Assembly: GCA_964442135.1 (NCBI GenBank)
Contig: CAYTYN010000029.1
Coordinates: 1 to 17,211, forward strand
Length of the DNA stretch: 17,211 nt
Direction: 5' to 3'
Source: Avanaerovorax sp964442135
GTDB taxonomy: Bacteria; Bacillota; Clostridia; Peptostreptococcales; Anaerovoracaceae
In this document: positions 8,546 through 16,900 of the stretch, piece by piece
Layout: each line of letters begins with the position of its first letter
How positions within the stretch are numbered: position 1 is the stretch's first letter
Made by a program: the position numbers and the translations under genes
Notes under the pieces: model-generated
What the model saw: only the letters and a program-made list of their open reading frames with translations
Told to the model about the DNA's origin: nothing
The model's database searches: none

Positions 8546-9511
8546 TCAATCGAACAGCTTGCTTATGGAGCCGTTGGTGAACACCCTGGTCATCGCTTCG
8601 GCGAACAAGGGAGCTACCGACAGGAATGTCATCTTCTCTATCCGCTTTTCCTCCGGAATAGGTATGGTGTTCAGGAGAACTATTTCGCTGATAACCGACT
8701 TGTCCAGTCTCTCCACGGCAGGACCTGAAAGTACGGGGTGAGTCGCGCAGGCGAACACCTCTTTAGCTCCCAGACTCTTTATAGCCGCCGCGGCGTTGGA
8801 TATGGTTCCGGCCGTGTCGATCATATCGTCCAGCACGATGCAGTTTTTTCCTTTTATATCTCCTATAATATTCATTACCTCGCTCTTGTTAGGCTCAGGT
8901 CTTCTCTTATCCACTATGGCGATAGGACAGTTCAGATACTCAGCCATATTCCTGGCTCTCGTCACGCTTCCGTGGTCGGGGGACACCACCGCCACATCGT
9001 CCAGATTCTTTTCCTTAAAGTAGCGCGCCAGTATAGGCATTCCCACGAGATGGTCCACGGGAATATCGAAGTATCCCTGAATCTGGTTGGCGTGAAGATC
9101 CATTGTAAGAACCCTGTCCGCTCCGGCGGCCATTATCAGGTTCGCCACCAGTTTAGCGGTGATAGGATCTCTCGCCTTGGCTTTTCTGTCCTGACGGGCG
9201 TAGCCGTAATAAGGCACTACCGCGTTTATCCTTCCCGCAGAGGCCCTCTTCATGGCGTCGATCATAATGAGAAGCTCCATCAGATTCTCGTTTACCGGAT
9301 TACAGGCAGGCTGTACGATATACACGTCGATTCCGCGTACAGATTCCCACAGGCTCACGGATATTTCGCCGTCGCTGAATTTAGTCACAGTGGCTCGTCC
9401 CAAAGGCTTGCCCATAATAGACACGATCTCTTCAGCAAGCTCCGGGTGTGAATTTCCCGCAAATACCTTGTAATCTGAAAATACGCCGTTTTTCATCTTT
9501 AATGCACCCAT
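8546..9511 (-). CDS. prs: Ribose-phosphate pyrophosphokinase (class I)
   Basis: 321-residue class I PRPP synthase: ribose-5-phosphate + ATP gives PRPP + AMP, supplying purine, pyrimidine, histidine and tryptophan synthesis. Visible motifs are FSDGEISVSLWESVRG (45-60), PYYGYARQDRKAKARDPIT (100-118, ATP/flexible loop), MDLHANQIQGYFD (137-149), VSPDHGSVTRAR (176-187) and the PRPP-binding loop VLDDMIDTAGT (226-236). The start is slightly uncertain: AGGAAGG lies only one to four bases from the ATG at 9511, while a second in-frame ATG at 9496 is too far from it (about 17 bases); I keep 9511. Spacing is 29 bp from the GlmU-domain gene. Its product is the ligand expected for the PurR encoded divergently nearby. 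Confidence 0.97.
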   Translation of the reverse strand: MGALKMKNGVFSDYKVFAGNSHPELAEEIVSIMGKPLGRATVTKFSDGEISVSLWESVRGIDVYIVQPACNPVNENLMELLIMIDAMKRASAGRINAVVPYYGYARQDRKAKARDPITAKLVANLIMAAGADRVLTMDLHANQIQGYFDIPVDHLVGMPILARYFKEKNLDDVAVVSPDHGSVTRARNMAEYLNCPIAIVDKRRPEPNKSEVMNIIGDIKGKNCIVLDDMIDTAGTISNAAAAIKSLGAKEVFACATHPVLSGPAVERLDKSVISEIVLLNTIPIPEEKRIEKMTFLSVAPLFAEAMTRVFTNGSISKLFD

Positions 9512-9540
9512 TCCTTCCTATTCCACTTTTGTGTGTGAAC

Positions 9541-10233
9541 CTATTTTCTGTAAAGGCCTCGCTGTTTAGCCCATCCCTGTATATTCCTCTGCCTGGTTCT
9601 GGCGACGCATAGGGCGTCTTTTTCCACATCTTTAGTCACCGTGCTGCCTGCTGCCACATAGGCTCCCTCACCTATCTCCACCGGCGATACGATGTTGGAA
9701 TTGCACCCGATAAACGCTCCGTCCCCTACTGTGGAACGGAATTTATGAGCTCCGTCGTAGTTTACGAATACGACTCCGCAGCCTAAGTTGATGTCTCTGC
9801 CCAGATCTGCATCGCCTATGTACGTAAGGTGAGCGGACTTTGTCCCGTCCCCCAGGGTAGAATTCTTCACCTCCACGAAGTCTCCCACCTTACAGCCCTT
9901 TCCTATGACGCTGCCCGGTCTGATGTAGGCAAAGGGGCCTACCTTAGTATCATCTCCCACAGAGCTTTCCTTTATCACCGAGCTTTCTACCTCGACCCTG
10001 TCGCCTATTACCGCGTTTCGAAGCAAGGTGTTCTGGTATATCCTGCAATTCTCTCCGATCACAGTCTCTCCCTCTATGGTAACGCACGGCCCTATGTAAG
10101 TACCCCTGCCGATCTTCGCCTCCTCTGAAATGTAGGCTGTATTTATGTCGGCCATCTCGACGCCGGATTCCAGCAGCTTTTCATTTCGGGCAACCCTCGC
10201 CGCCTCTTTCTCTCTGTATTCAGCTAAAGTCAT
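9541..10233 (-). CDS. Stand-alone GlmU C-terminal (glucosamine-1-phosphate N-acetyltransferase) domain
   Basis: 230-residue left-handed beta-helix protein matching only the C-terminal half of bifunctional GlmU (normally about 455 residues). It begins with the linker helix (LAEYREKEAARVARNEKLLESGVEM) that joins the two domains in full GlmU, then hexapeptide repeats. Counterparts of the acetyltransferase site are present: Arg105 in YIRPGS, Lys123 in FVEVKNS, His135 and Tyr138 in HLTYIGDA, Asn149 in DINLGCG, Asn158-Tyr159 and Lys164 in VNYDGAHK, and Arg214 near the end. Hence acetylation of GlcN-1-P with acetyl-CoA looks possible. The N-terminal uridylyltransferase (LAAGxGTRMxS motif) is absent in this frame and upstream, where murC ends with an ATGA overlap. 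The start at 10233 is firm: GGGAGG lies seven bases upstream. It sits directly before prs, exactly where glmU belongs. UDP-GlcNAc formation must need a pyrophosphorylase encoded elsewhere. Confidence 0.9.
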   Translation of the reverse strand: MTLAEYREKEAARVARNEKLLESGVEMADINTAYISEEAKIGRGTYIGPCVTIEGETVIGENCRIYQNTLLRNAVIGDRVEVESSVIKESSVGDDTKVGPFAYIRPGSVIGKGCKVGDFVEVKNSTLGDGTKSAHLTYIGDADLGRDINLGCGVVFVNYDGAHKFRSTVGDGAFIGCNSNIVSPVEIGEGAYVAAGSTVTKDVEKDALCVARTRQRNIQGWAKQRGLYRK

Positions 10234-11624
10234 CCCTTATCCTCCCGATCCTTATCGGTTATCATCTTCCCTACCTTGTAAATATCTCCGGCTCCCATGG
10301 TTATGACTAAGTCTCCGGCCCGGGCATTGGCTTCCACGAAGTCGGCCATTTCCCTGAAGTCTTTCATATATCTGATGTCCTTTTCCGGGTGATGTTCTTT
10401 AATATTTCCTGCCAAAGTCTCCGAGGACACCTTATATATGTTCTTTTCTCTGGCTGCGTAAATGTCTGTCAGTATCAGAACATCCGCGTCCTGAAAGGCG
10501 TCTGCGAACTCATCCATAAGAGCCAGGGTTCTTGTATACGTATGAGGCTGAAACAGGCACCAGAGCCTGTTGTGAGGTATGTTCATGGCCGCGGACAGGG
10601 TGGCTCGGATCTCGGTAGGATGGTGTGCGTAATCGTCGACTATGGTTACGCCTTTTTTCGTAGTATCCTGAATGTCGAACCTTCTCTGGGTTCCCCGGTA
10701 ATGCCTCAGGGTTTCCATTATTCCCTCCGGCTCCACTCCCAGCTGATGACAGCACGCAAAGGCCGCCGCGGCGTTGAGTATGTTATGCTCCCCCGGTACG
10801 CTGAGCTCTGCCCTGCCTAGGCTCTTGCCCATGTATGCTATATCAAAGGAGGGCATTCCCGCATTGGAGAAAACGATATGGGAAATGCTGTAGACGCTGC
10901 TCTCACTGTATCCGTAGGTTATGGCGTCCGGTATTTCATTTATTATGCCCTTCACGAAGGGATTGGCGTCATAGGCTATGACCCTGCCTCCCTTTTTCAG
11001 ATTACATGTGAATTTTTTAAAGGACTTAACTATGTGGTCTATATCCTTAAAGTAGTCCAGGTGGTCTGAATCTATGTTAAGGATCACCTCTATCATGGGT
11101 CTCAGCTCGAGAAAGCTGTCTCTGTATTCGCAGGCTTCCGTAACAAAGAAAGAACTGCCGCCGACTCTTACATTTCCGCCGATTTCCGCCAGGTTTCCTC
11201 CTACTAAAATGGTAGGATCCAGCCCGGCGCCGTCCAGTATCAGGGAAACCATAGAAGTGGTGGTAGTCTTTCCGTGGGTACCGCTTATGGCTATGCTGTT
11301 TTCAAACTCGTCCATGAGTACACCAAGAATCTCCGCTCTGCCTGCCATAACGGTATTCTTTTCCTTAGCTCTTACCATCTCCGGATTTTCATCGGCGATG
11401 GCTGCGGAATATATGACGAGATCCGCATCCGCTGCATTTTCTGCTCTGTGACCTATGTATATCTTAGCTCCTAAAGCCTGCAATTTATCTGTTATCTCGG
11501 ATTCCTTCATGTCTGAACCCGATACCCTGTACCCTCTCGCGAGAAGTATTTCAGCTATGGCTGAAAGTCCAACGCCCCCTATGCCTATGCAGTGGATATT
11601 CTTAAAATCCGACAGATCAATCAT
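10230..11624 (-). CDS. murC: UDP-N-acetylmuramate--L-alanine ligase
   Basis: 464-residue cytoplasmic Mur ligase that adds L-Ala to UDP-MurNAc using ATP, the first peptide step of peptidoglycan synthesis. N-terminal nucleotide-binding domain: IHCIGIGGVGLSAIAE (about 10-25) and SGSDMKES. Central ATPase: ISGTHGKTTTTSM with the P-loop at 115-123, and ILNIDSDHLDYF. C-terminal domain: DDYAHHPTEIRATL and ITMGAGDIYKVG. The start chosen is the ATG at 11624 (MIDLSDFKNIHCIGIGG), with AAGGAGG about 11 bases upstream; an in-frame extension to 11693 covers the promoter and is unlikely. Its TGA overlaps the ATG of the GlmU-domain gene by four bases, and it is the first gene of the minus-strand block. Adjacency to a GlmU domain links two steps of cell-wall precursor supply. 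Confidence 0.97.
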   Translation of the reverse strand: MIDLSDFKNIHCIGIGGVGLSAIAEILLARGYRVSGSDMKESEITDKLQALGAKIYIGHRAENAADADLVIYSAAIADENPEMVRAKEKNTVMAGRAEILGVLMDEFENSIAISGTHGKTTTTSMVSLILDGAGLDPTILVGGNLAEIGGNVRVGGSSFFVTEACEYRDSFLELRPMIEVILNIDSDHLDYFKDIDHIVKSFKKFTCNLKKGGRVIAYDANPFVKGIINEIPDAITYGYSESSVYSISHIVFSNAGMPSFDIAYMGKSLGRAELSVPGEHNILNAAAAFACCHQLGVEPEGIMETLRHYRGTQRRFDIQDTTKKGVTIVDDYAHHPTEIRATLSAAMNIPHNRLWCLFQPHTYTRTLALMDEFADAFQDADVLILTDIYAAREKNIYKVSSETLAGNIKEHHPEKDIRYMKDFREMADFVEANARAGDLVITMGAGDIYKVGKMITDKDREDKG

Positions 11625-11673
11625 CGATGGCTTATCCTCCTTGTCCACGGCTCTGCCGTTTAAAGACGGATTC

Positions 11674-11682
11674 ATTATAACA
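11674..11682 (-). promoter_or_regulatory. Extended -10 promoter for murC and the minus-strand operon
   Basis: On the minus strand TGT followed by a perfect TATAAT (11682-11674) forms an extended -10 element. There is no recognisable -35 at 17 bp, as is tolerated with extended -10 sites. It would give a leader of roughly 45 nt before the murC ATG. Confidence 0.65.
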
Positions 11683-11742
11683 CAGGGAAACAAAAAAAGC
11701 TTTACTAATCATCAAAAAAAGTAGGAGTATAAAAGTTAATCG

Positions 11743-11771
11743 TGTACCTGTGAGTATTTCTCATGTATAAT
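11743..11771 (+). promoter_or_regulatory. Possible purR promoter
   Basis: A perfect TATAAT at 11766-11771 lies 43 bp before the purR GTG. The best -35 at 17-bp spacing is TGTACC (11743-11748), only 3/6 to consensus. The spacer contains a short inverted repeat TGAG/CTCA (11751-11763). I looked for a PurBox (core CCGAAC) for autoregulation and found none. Confidence 0.45.
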
Positions 11772-11814
11772 TCAAATTAAAGAATTTATCCCTTTGACAA
11801 AGGAGGCGGTTCCA

Positions 11815-12624
11815 GTGAAAAGAACCCTCAGAGTAGGCGCTATAATAAAGATATTAACCGACAGCCCCGGCGTAATATTCCCGCTCCGGTACTTCTGCGA
11901 CATGTTTCACGCCGCTAAATCCAGCATAAGCGAGGATATGGATTTTGCGGCTGAAGCCATAGAATTCACCGGCACCGGCAGCATCGAGACCATATCGGGA
12001 GTTAAGGGCGGCGTCAGATTCGTCCCCGGCATTACCCAAAAACAGCTTGAGGACCTTCAGAAGGAATTATGCTTACGGATAAAGGACAGCAGCCGTATCC
12101 TCGGCGGCGGCTTCCTATACACTTCGGACATAATGTGCGACACCGGACTGGTCGGCCGCATGGCCTCAGTCTTTGCCAAGAAATTCCGTGACCGAGAGGC
12201 TGATTATGTCGCCACAGTGGAGACTAAGGGAATAACCCTCGCCGCCATGACGGCTCATTATCTCGGCCTTCCTCTGGTCATCATCAGGAGAGAAGCCAAA
12301 GTTTCCGAAGGCAGCACGGTAAGCATAAACTATTTCTCCGGTTCCTACGACAGGGTACAGAAGATGTCCATAGCGAAGAGAGCCGTAGTCCCCGGTTCTA
12401 AAGCCGTAATAATAGATGATTTCATGCGCGGCGGCGGGAGCACCAAGGGTATAGGCGACATCCTCTCCGAATTCGATGTTTCCGTAGCGGCTACCGGCGT
12501 GGCCATTGCGAGTAAATTTCCCGAGAAGAAAAAAATCGACGATTATACGGCCATCCTCTATTTGGGAGATGTGGATGAGGAGCAGCGAACTATAGAAATA
12601 CTGCCTAATAATCATATTTTTTAG
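11815..12624 (+). CDS. purR: Purine operon repressor PurR (Bacillus type)
   Basis: 269-residue repressor combining an N-terminal winged-helix DNA-binding domain (about 1-70, with the family signature AKSSISEDMDF) and a phosphoribosyltransferase-fold effector domain. The PRPP-binding loop VIIDDFMRGGGST (198-210) and EGSTVSINYFSGS (165-177) are clear. In B. subtilis PurR represses purine genes and PRPP relieves the repression. The start is the GTG at 11815 because AGGAGG (11801-11806) lies eight bases before it; a TTG at 11794 in the same frame lies upstream of that site and would encode it. The gene is divergent from murC, while related genomes usually have it in line with the glmU-prs cluster. 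ATA is its preferred isoleucine codon (about 17 of 27), as in the minus-strand genes and unlike carAB downstream. Confidence 0.95.
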   Translation: MKRTLRVGAIIKILTDSPGVIFPLRYFCDMFHAAKSSISEDMDFAAEAIEFTGTGSIETISGVKGGVRFVPGITQKQLEDLQKELCLRIKDSSRILGGGFLYTSDIMCDTGLVGRMASVFAKKFRDREADYVATVETKGITLAAMTAHYLGLPLVIIRREAKVSEGSTVSINYFSGSYDRVQKMSIAKRAVVPGSKAVIIDDFMRGGGSTKGIGDILSEFDVSVAATGVAIASKFPEKKKIDDYTAILYLGDVDEEQRTIEILPNNHIF

Positions 12625-12687
12625 AATTAAACCGCCGGTCATTTTTAAGCTGAAACCCTCTCTCTTGGTACATGTTAAAGCATTTTC

Positions 12688-12719
12688 ATATGTGAAGCAT
12701 ATTTTCTTTGTTTTTTTCA
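12688..12719 (+). terminator. Weak terminator candidate after purR
   Basis: ATATG (12688-12692), a 5-base loop and CATAT (12698-12702) are followed by a T-rich tract to 12718. The stem is short and AT-rich, and an overlapping TTCA/TGAA hairpin (12685-12696) competes with it. It is the only terminator-like structure between purR and the carA promoter. Confidence 0.25.
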
Positions 12720-12728
12720 AATCTTCGA

Positions 12729-12757
12729 TTGAAATCAGCTTTTATTTATGCTATAAT
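12729..12757 (+). promoter_or_regulatory. Strong sigma-A promoter for carAB
   Basis: TTGAAA (12729-12734, 5/6 to consensus), a 17-bp spacer and TATAAT (12752-12757) preceded by TGC, giving an extended -10 as well. It predicts a start near 12764 and a leader of about 130 nt before the carA ATG. This is the best promoter in the window. Confidence 0.85.
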
Positions 12758-12770
12758 CCTTACAATTTGA

Positions 12771-12787
12771 GCATAAATATTTTATGC
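12771..12787 (+). repeat. Perfect 7-bp inverted repeat in the carA leader
   Basis: GCATAAA (12771-12777), TAT, TTTATGC (12781-12787). It starts a few bases after the predicted transcription start. A third TTTATGC lies at 12745-12751, abutting the -10 box. Either an operator or a small AT-rich hairpin. Confidence 0.6.
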
Positions 12788-12792
12788 ACAAG

Positions 12793-12810
12793 TGTGTATT
12801 TTTATTCAAA
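12793..12810 (+). promoter_or_regulatory. Candidate ArgR/AhrC operator (ARG box) in the carA leader
   Basis: The core TGTATTTTTATTCA (12795-12808) agrees at 13 of 14 positions with the ARG box pattern TGMATWWWWATKCA. A much weaker second match (10 of 14, with half-site ATGCA) lies at 12775-12788, which would put two 18-bp boxes 2 bp apart, close to the tandem spacing known for ArgR. Binding here, downstream of the promoter, could repress carAB when arginine is plentiful. The AT-rich leader makes chance matches possible. Confidence 0.45.
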
Positions 12811-12894
12811 AAAAAGCGAGTTCCCGATTTTTTTGAGCAGATGGAGAAAGGCGCCTCTGCTCGCGATGTGAGAAGGAATGAAAGGGGCAATAGA

Positions 12895-13965
12895 ATGAAC
12901 GCATTTCTGATTTTGGAGGATGGGACAGTTTTTCAAGGAACCGGCATTGGTTCCCGGCGGGAGGTAATCAGTGAGATTGTATTTAATACCTCTATGACCG
13001 GATACACGGAGGTTCTTACGGATCCCTCCTATGCGGGACAGGCAGTTGTAATGACGTATCCTCTGATCGGAAATTACGGTATTACACCTGACATGGAGTC
13101 GGAGCGGCCTTGGCCGGATGGGTATATTGTGAGAGAGCTGTCCCGAATGCCCAGCAATTTCCGATGTGAGGGAACCGTACAGGATTTTCTGACAAAATAC
13201 GACATTCCGGGGATTTCTGGTATCGACACCAGGGCGCTGACCGGGATTCTGAGAGAAAAGGGAACCATGAATGGAATGATTACCACGAATCCGAACTACG
13301 ATACGGAGAAGATACTTCCCGAAATTAGAGAGTACCATACGGGCAAAGTGGTGGATAAGGTGACCTGCAAAGAGAAATACGTACTTCCGGGAGACGGATA
13401 CAGAGTTGCCCTGCTGGATATGGGAGCGAAGAAAAACATCGCCCGTTCCCTCAACGACCGGGGATGCCAAGTAACCGTCTATCCGGCCCGCACTGAGGCG
13501 GCGGAGATATTAAATGACAGACCGGACGGCATTATGCTGTCCAACGGACCGGGAGACCCTAAGGCGTGCGGTACAATCATCCGTGAGATCAGGAAGCTGT
13601 ATGAGTCTGACGTTCCCATTTTCGCCATCTGTCTGGGACATCAGCTCATGGCTCTGGCTACGGGAATCGATACGTATAAGCTGAAGTATGGACACCGGGG
13701 AGGCAATCATCCGGTAAAGGACCTTAAGACCGGAAGGGTTTACATATCCTCCCAGAACCACGGATATGTGGTAGATACGGATAATCTGGATCCTGCCATC
13801 GCTACACCGGCCTTCGTTAACGTCAACGACGGAACCAACGAAGGATTGAAATACACGGGGAAAAACATCATTACGGTTCAATTCCATCCGGAGGCGTGTC
13901 CCGGCCCACAGGACACCGGATATCTGTTCGATGGGTTTTTAGACATGATGGGAGGAAAAAGATAA
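12895..13965 (+). CDS. carA: Carbamoyl-phosphate synthase small (glutaminase) subunit
   Basis: 356-residue subunit that hydrolyses glutamine and channels ammonia to CarB. The N-terminal CPSase small-chain domain shows EIVFNTSMTGYTEVLTDPSY (about 27-46), VVMTYPLIGNYG (51-62) and GISGIDTRALT (106-116). The class I glutamine amidotransferase domain has SNGPGDP (216-222), the nucleophile Cys246 in FAICLGHQ, and His331 and Glu333 in QFHPEA. The start at 12895 is chosen because AAAGGGG lies seven bases upstream and the protein then begins MNAFLILEDGTVFQGTG as in the family; the frame stays open back to 12784 but covers the leader and has no ribosome site. Its stop shares one base with the carB start (TAATG). 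Isoleucine is mainly ATT/ATC (about 24 of 27), unlike the genes to the left. Confidence 0.97.
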   Translation: MNAFLILEDGTVFQGTGIGSRREVISEIVFNTSMTGYTEVLTDPSYAGQAVVMTYPLIGNYGITPDMESERPWPDGYIVRELSRMPSNFRCEGTVQDFLTKYDIPGISGIDTRALTGILREKGTMNGMITTNPNYDTEKILPEIREYHTGKVVDKVTCKEKYVLPGDGYRVALLDMGAKKNIARSLNDRGCQVTVYPARTEAAEILNDRPDGIMLSNGPGDPKACGTIIREIRKLYESDVPIFAICLGHQLMALATGIDTYKLKYGHRGGNHPVKDLKTGRVYISSQNHGYVVDTDNLDPAIATPAFVNVNDGTNEGLKYTGKNIITVQFHPEACPGPQDTGYLFDGFLDMMGGKR

Positions 13966-16900
13966 TGCCAAAGAATCCAGACATAAAAAAAGTAATGGTT
14001 ATCGGCTCCGGCCCCATTGTAATCGGACAAGCGGCGGAATTCGACTATGCGGGAACCCAAGCCTGCCGTGCCTTAAAGGAAGAAGGGATAGAGGTTTGCC
14101 TGGTAAATTCCAATCCGGCTACCATTATGACGGATAAGCAGATTGCAGATCAGGTGTACATCGAGCCGCTGACTGTAGACGTGCTGAAGAAGATTATTCT
14201 GAAGGAGAAGCCGGACAGCGTGCTTCCCACCCTGGGAGGACAGGCCGGTCTGAATCTGGGCATGGAGCTGGAGGAATCCGGATTTCTGAGGGAAAACGGC
14301 GTAAAACTGATCGGAGCCACGGCAGATACCATCTTTCGGGCGGAGGATCGGCAGGCCTTCAAGGATACCATGGAGAAAATCGGAGAACCCTGCGCCGCTT
14401 CTCAGGTGGTGAACACAGTAGAGGATGGTATTGCTCTTGCGAATGCCATCGGCTATCCTGTGGTGCTGCGTCCCGCTTTTACTCTGGGAGGCAGCGGCGG
14501 CGGTATCGCCCGTAACGAGGAAGAGCTGGTGGACATCCTTACCAACGGTCTCCGTCTCAGCCGTGTAGGCGAGGTTCTGGTGGAACGGTACATCGGCGGA
14601 TGGAAGGAAATAGAGTATGAGGTAATTCGGGACGGGGCGGGAAACTGCATTACAGTCTGCAATATGGAAAACCTCGATCCCGTAGGCGTTCATACGGGAG
14701 ATTCCATAGTCGTCGCTCCTTCCCAAACCCTGGGAGACAAGGAGCACCAGATGCTTCGTACCTCTGCGCTGAATATTATTACGGAGCTGGGAATTACCGG
14801 CGGCTGTAATGTTCAGTATGCGCTGAATCCGGATTCCTTCGAATACTGTGTCATCGAGGTAAATCCTCGTGTAAGCCGCTCTTCGGCTCTTGCTTCCAAG
14901 GCTACCGGATATCCCATCGCCAAGGTGGCTGCAAAGCTGGCTCTGGGATACACTCTGGATGAGATTAAGAATGCCGTTACACAGAAGACCTATGCCAGCT
15001 TCGAACCTGTACTGGATTACTGTGTTGTGAAAATACCTCGTCTGCCTTTCGATAAGTTCACTACGGCGAAGCGGGCCCTGACCACACAGATGAAGGCGAC
15101 CGGTGAGGTTATGAGCATATGTACCAATTTCGAAGGCGCTCTGATGAAGGCGATCCGCTCCCTGGAGCAAAACGTGGATTCCCTGGTGACCTCGGAATAC
15201 AGCGGCCTTTCCGATGATGAACTGACGGAACGCCTGTCAGTAGTGGACGACCGGAGAATCTGGGTGATTGCAGAGGCGTGCCGCAGAGGGATGTCGTACG
15301 ATCTGATCTACGACATTACGAAAATAGACAGGTGGTTCATCGACAAGATCGCCGTTCTCGTGGAAACGGAGCGCCGCCTGACCGCGGAGCCGCTGACGCC
15401 GGAGCTTTTGCGGGAGGCAAAGAGAATCGAATTTCCAGATCGGGTCATAGCCAAGCTAACGGAACAGAGCGAAGCCTATGTGAGAAATATGCGTTATGAA
15501 AACGGGATCACCGCATCATTTAAAATGGTGGACACATGTGCGGCGGAGTTTGAGGCTGCAACCCCATACTACTACTCCTGCTTCGACGGAGTAGACGAGG
15601 TGAAGGCTGATTCCGGCAGAAAGAAAATTCTGGTGCTGGGTTCCGGACCGATCAGGATAGGACAGGGAATCGAATTCGATTTTTGTTCCGTACACTGCAC
15701 CTGGGCCTTTTCCGAAGCGGGGTACGAGACGATCATCATCAATAACAACCCGGAGACGGTATCTACAGATTTCGATATTGCGGACAAGCTGTATTTCGAG
15801 CCTCTGACTCCGGAGGATGTGCAAAATGTAGTGGATATAGAAAAGCCTGACGGCGCGGTGGTACAGTTTGGCGGACAGACGGCCATCAAGCTGACGGAGC
15901 ATCTGATGAAGATGGGAGTGCCGATTCTCGGCACGAAGGCCGAGGATGTAGATGCTGCTGAGGATCGGGAGCGTTTCGATCAGATCCTTCAAGAGACGCA
16001 GATACCCAGAGCTGCCGGTGACACTGTATTTACTGCTCAGGAGGCGAAAGAGGTGGCAAACCGTCTGGGTTATCCGGTTCTTGTCCGCCCTTCTTATGTG
16101 CTGGGCGGACAGGGAATGCACATTGCGCTCAACGATGATGAGATCATAGAGTTCGTCGACGCCATAAACCGAATCGCTCAGGATCACCCCATCCTTATAG
16201 ATAAGTATCTGATGGGAAAAGAAATCGAAGTGGACGCGGTATGCGACGGACAGGACATTCTCATCCCGGGCATTATGGAGCACATCGAACGTACCGGAGT
16301 TCACTCCGGAGACAGTATTTCCGTATATCCGGCTCTGACGATTACAGACGACGTGAAAAAGGTGCTCGTTGACTATACAGAGCGTCTGGCCCGAGTTCTT
16401 CACGTGGTGGGACTGATCAACATCCAGTTTATCGTCATGGACGAAAAGGTATACGTGATAGAAGTAAACCCTCGGTCATCCAGGACGGTGCCGTATATAA
16501 GCAAAGTAACGGGAATCCCTGTTGTAGATCTGGCAACCCGCGTAATTCTGGGAGAGAAGCTGACCGATATGGGTTATACTCCGGGACTTGCGCCGGAGGC
16601 GGACTATGTGGCCATAAAGATGCCGGTGTTTTCCTTTGAGAAGCTTCGGGGAGCTGAGATCAGTCTCGGGCCGGAGATGAAATCCACGGGAGAGTGTCTG
16701 GGAATTGCCAAGACCTTCGATGAAGCTCTCTATAAAGCCTTTATGGGGGCGGGAATAGAGCTTCCTAAGCATAAGCAGATGATCATAACGGTAAATGACA
16801 AGGATAAGCCTGAAGCGGTAAAAGTGGCTAAACGCCTCGAAAAGCTGGGGTATCGTATCTATGCAACCAGCGGCACGTCGAAATATCTCAAGGCTCACGG

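Noticed and set aside
8481..8549. Longer start for Pth overlapping the prs stop
   Set aside because: Adds residues not seen in the family; GAGGAG and the MYLVVGLGNPG start support 8480.
12784..12894. N-terminal extension of CarA by 37 residues
   Set aside because: In frame and open, but without ribosome site, made of leader sequence that includes the operator-like elements; the family start and AAAGGGG point to 12895.
11625..12894. PurBox sites for PurR
   Set aside because: I found no CCGAAC-type core in either intergenic region, so I do not claim autoregulation or PurR control of carAB.
14073..15170. Open frame of 365 codons opposite carB
   Set aside because: Lies entirely under the conserved first ATP-grasp half of CarB and resembles no family; likewise 15516-16403 and 16476-17123.
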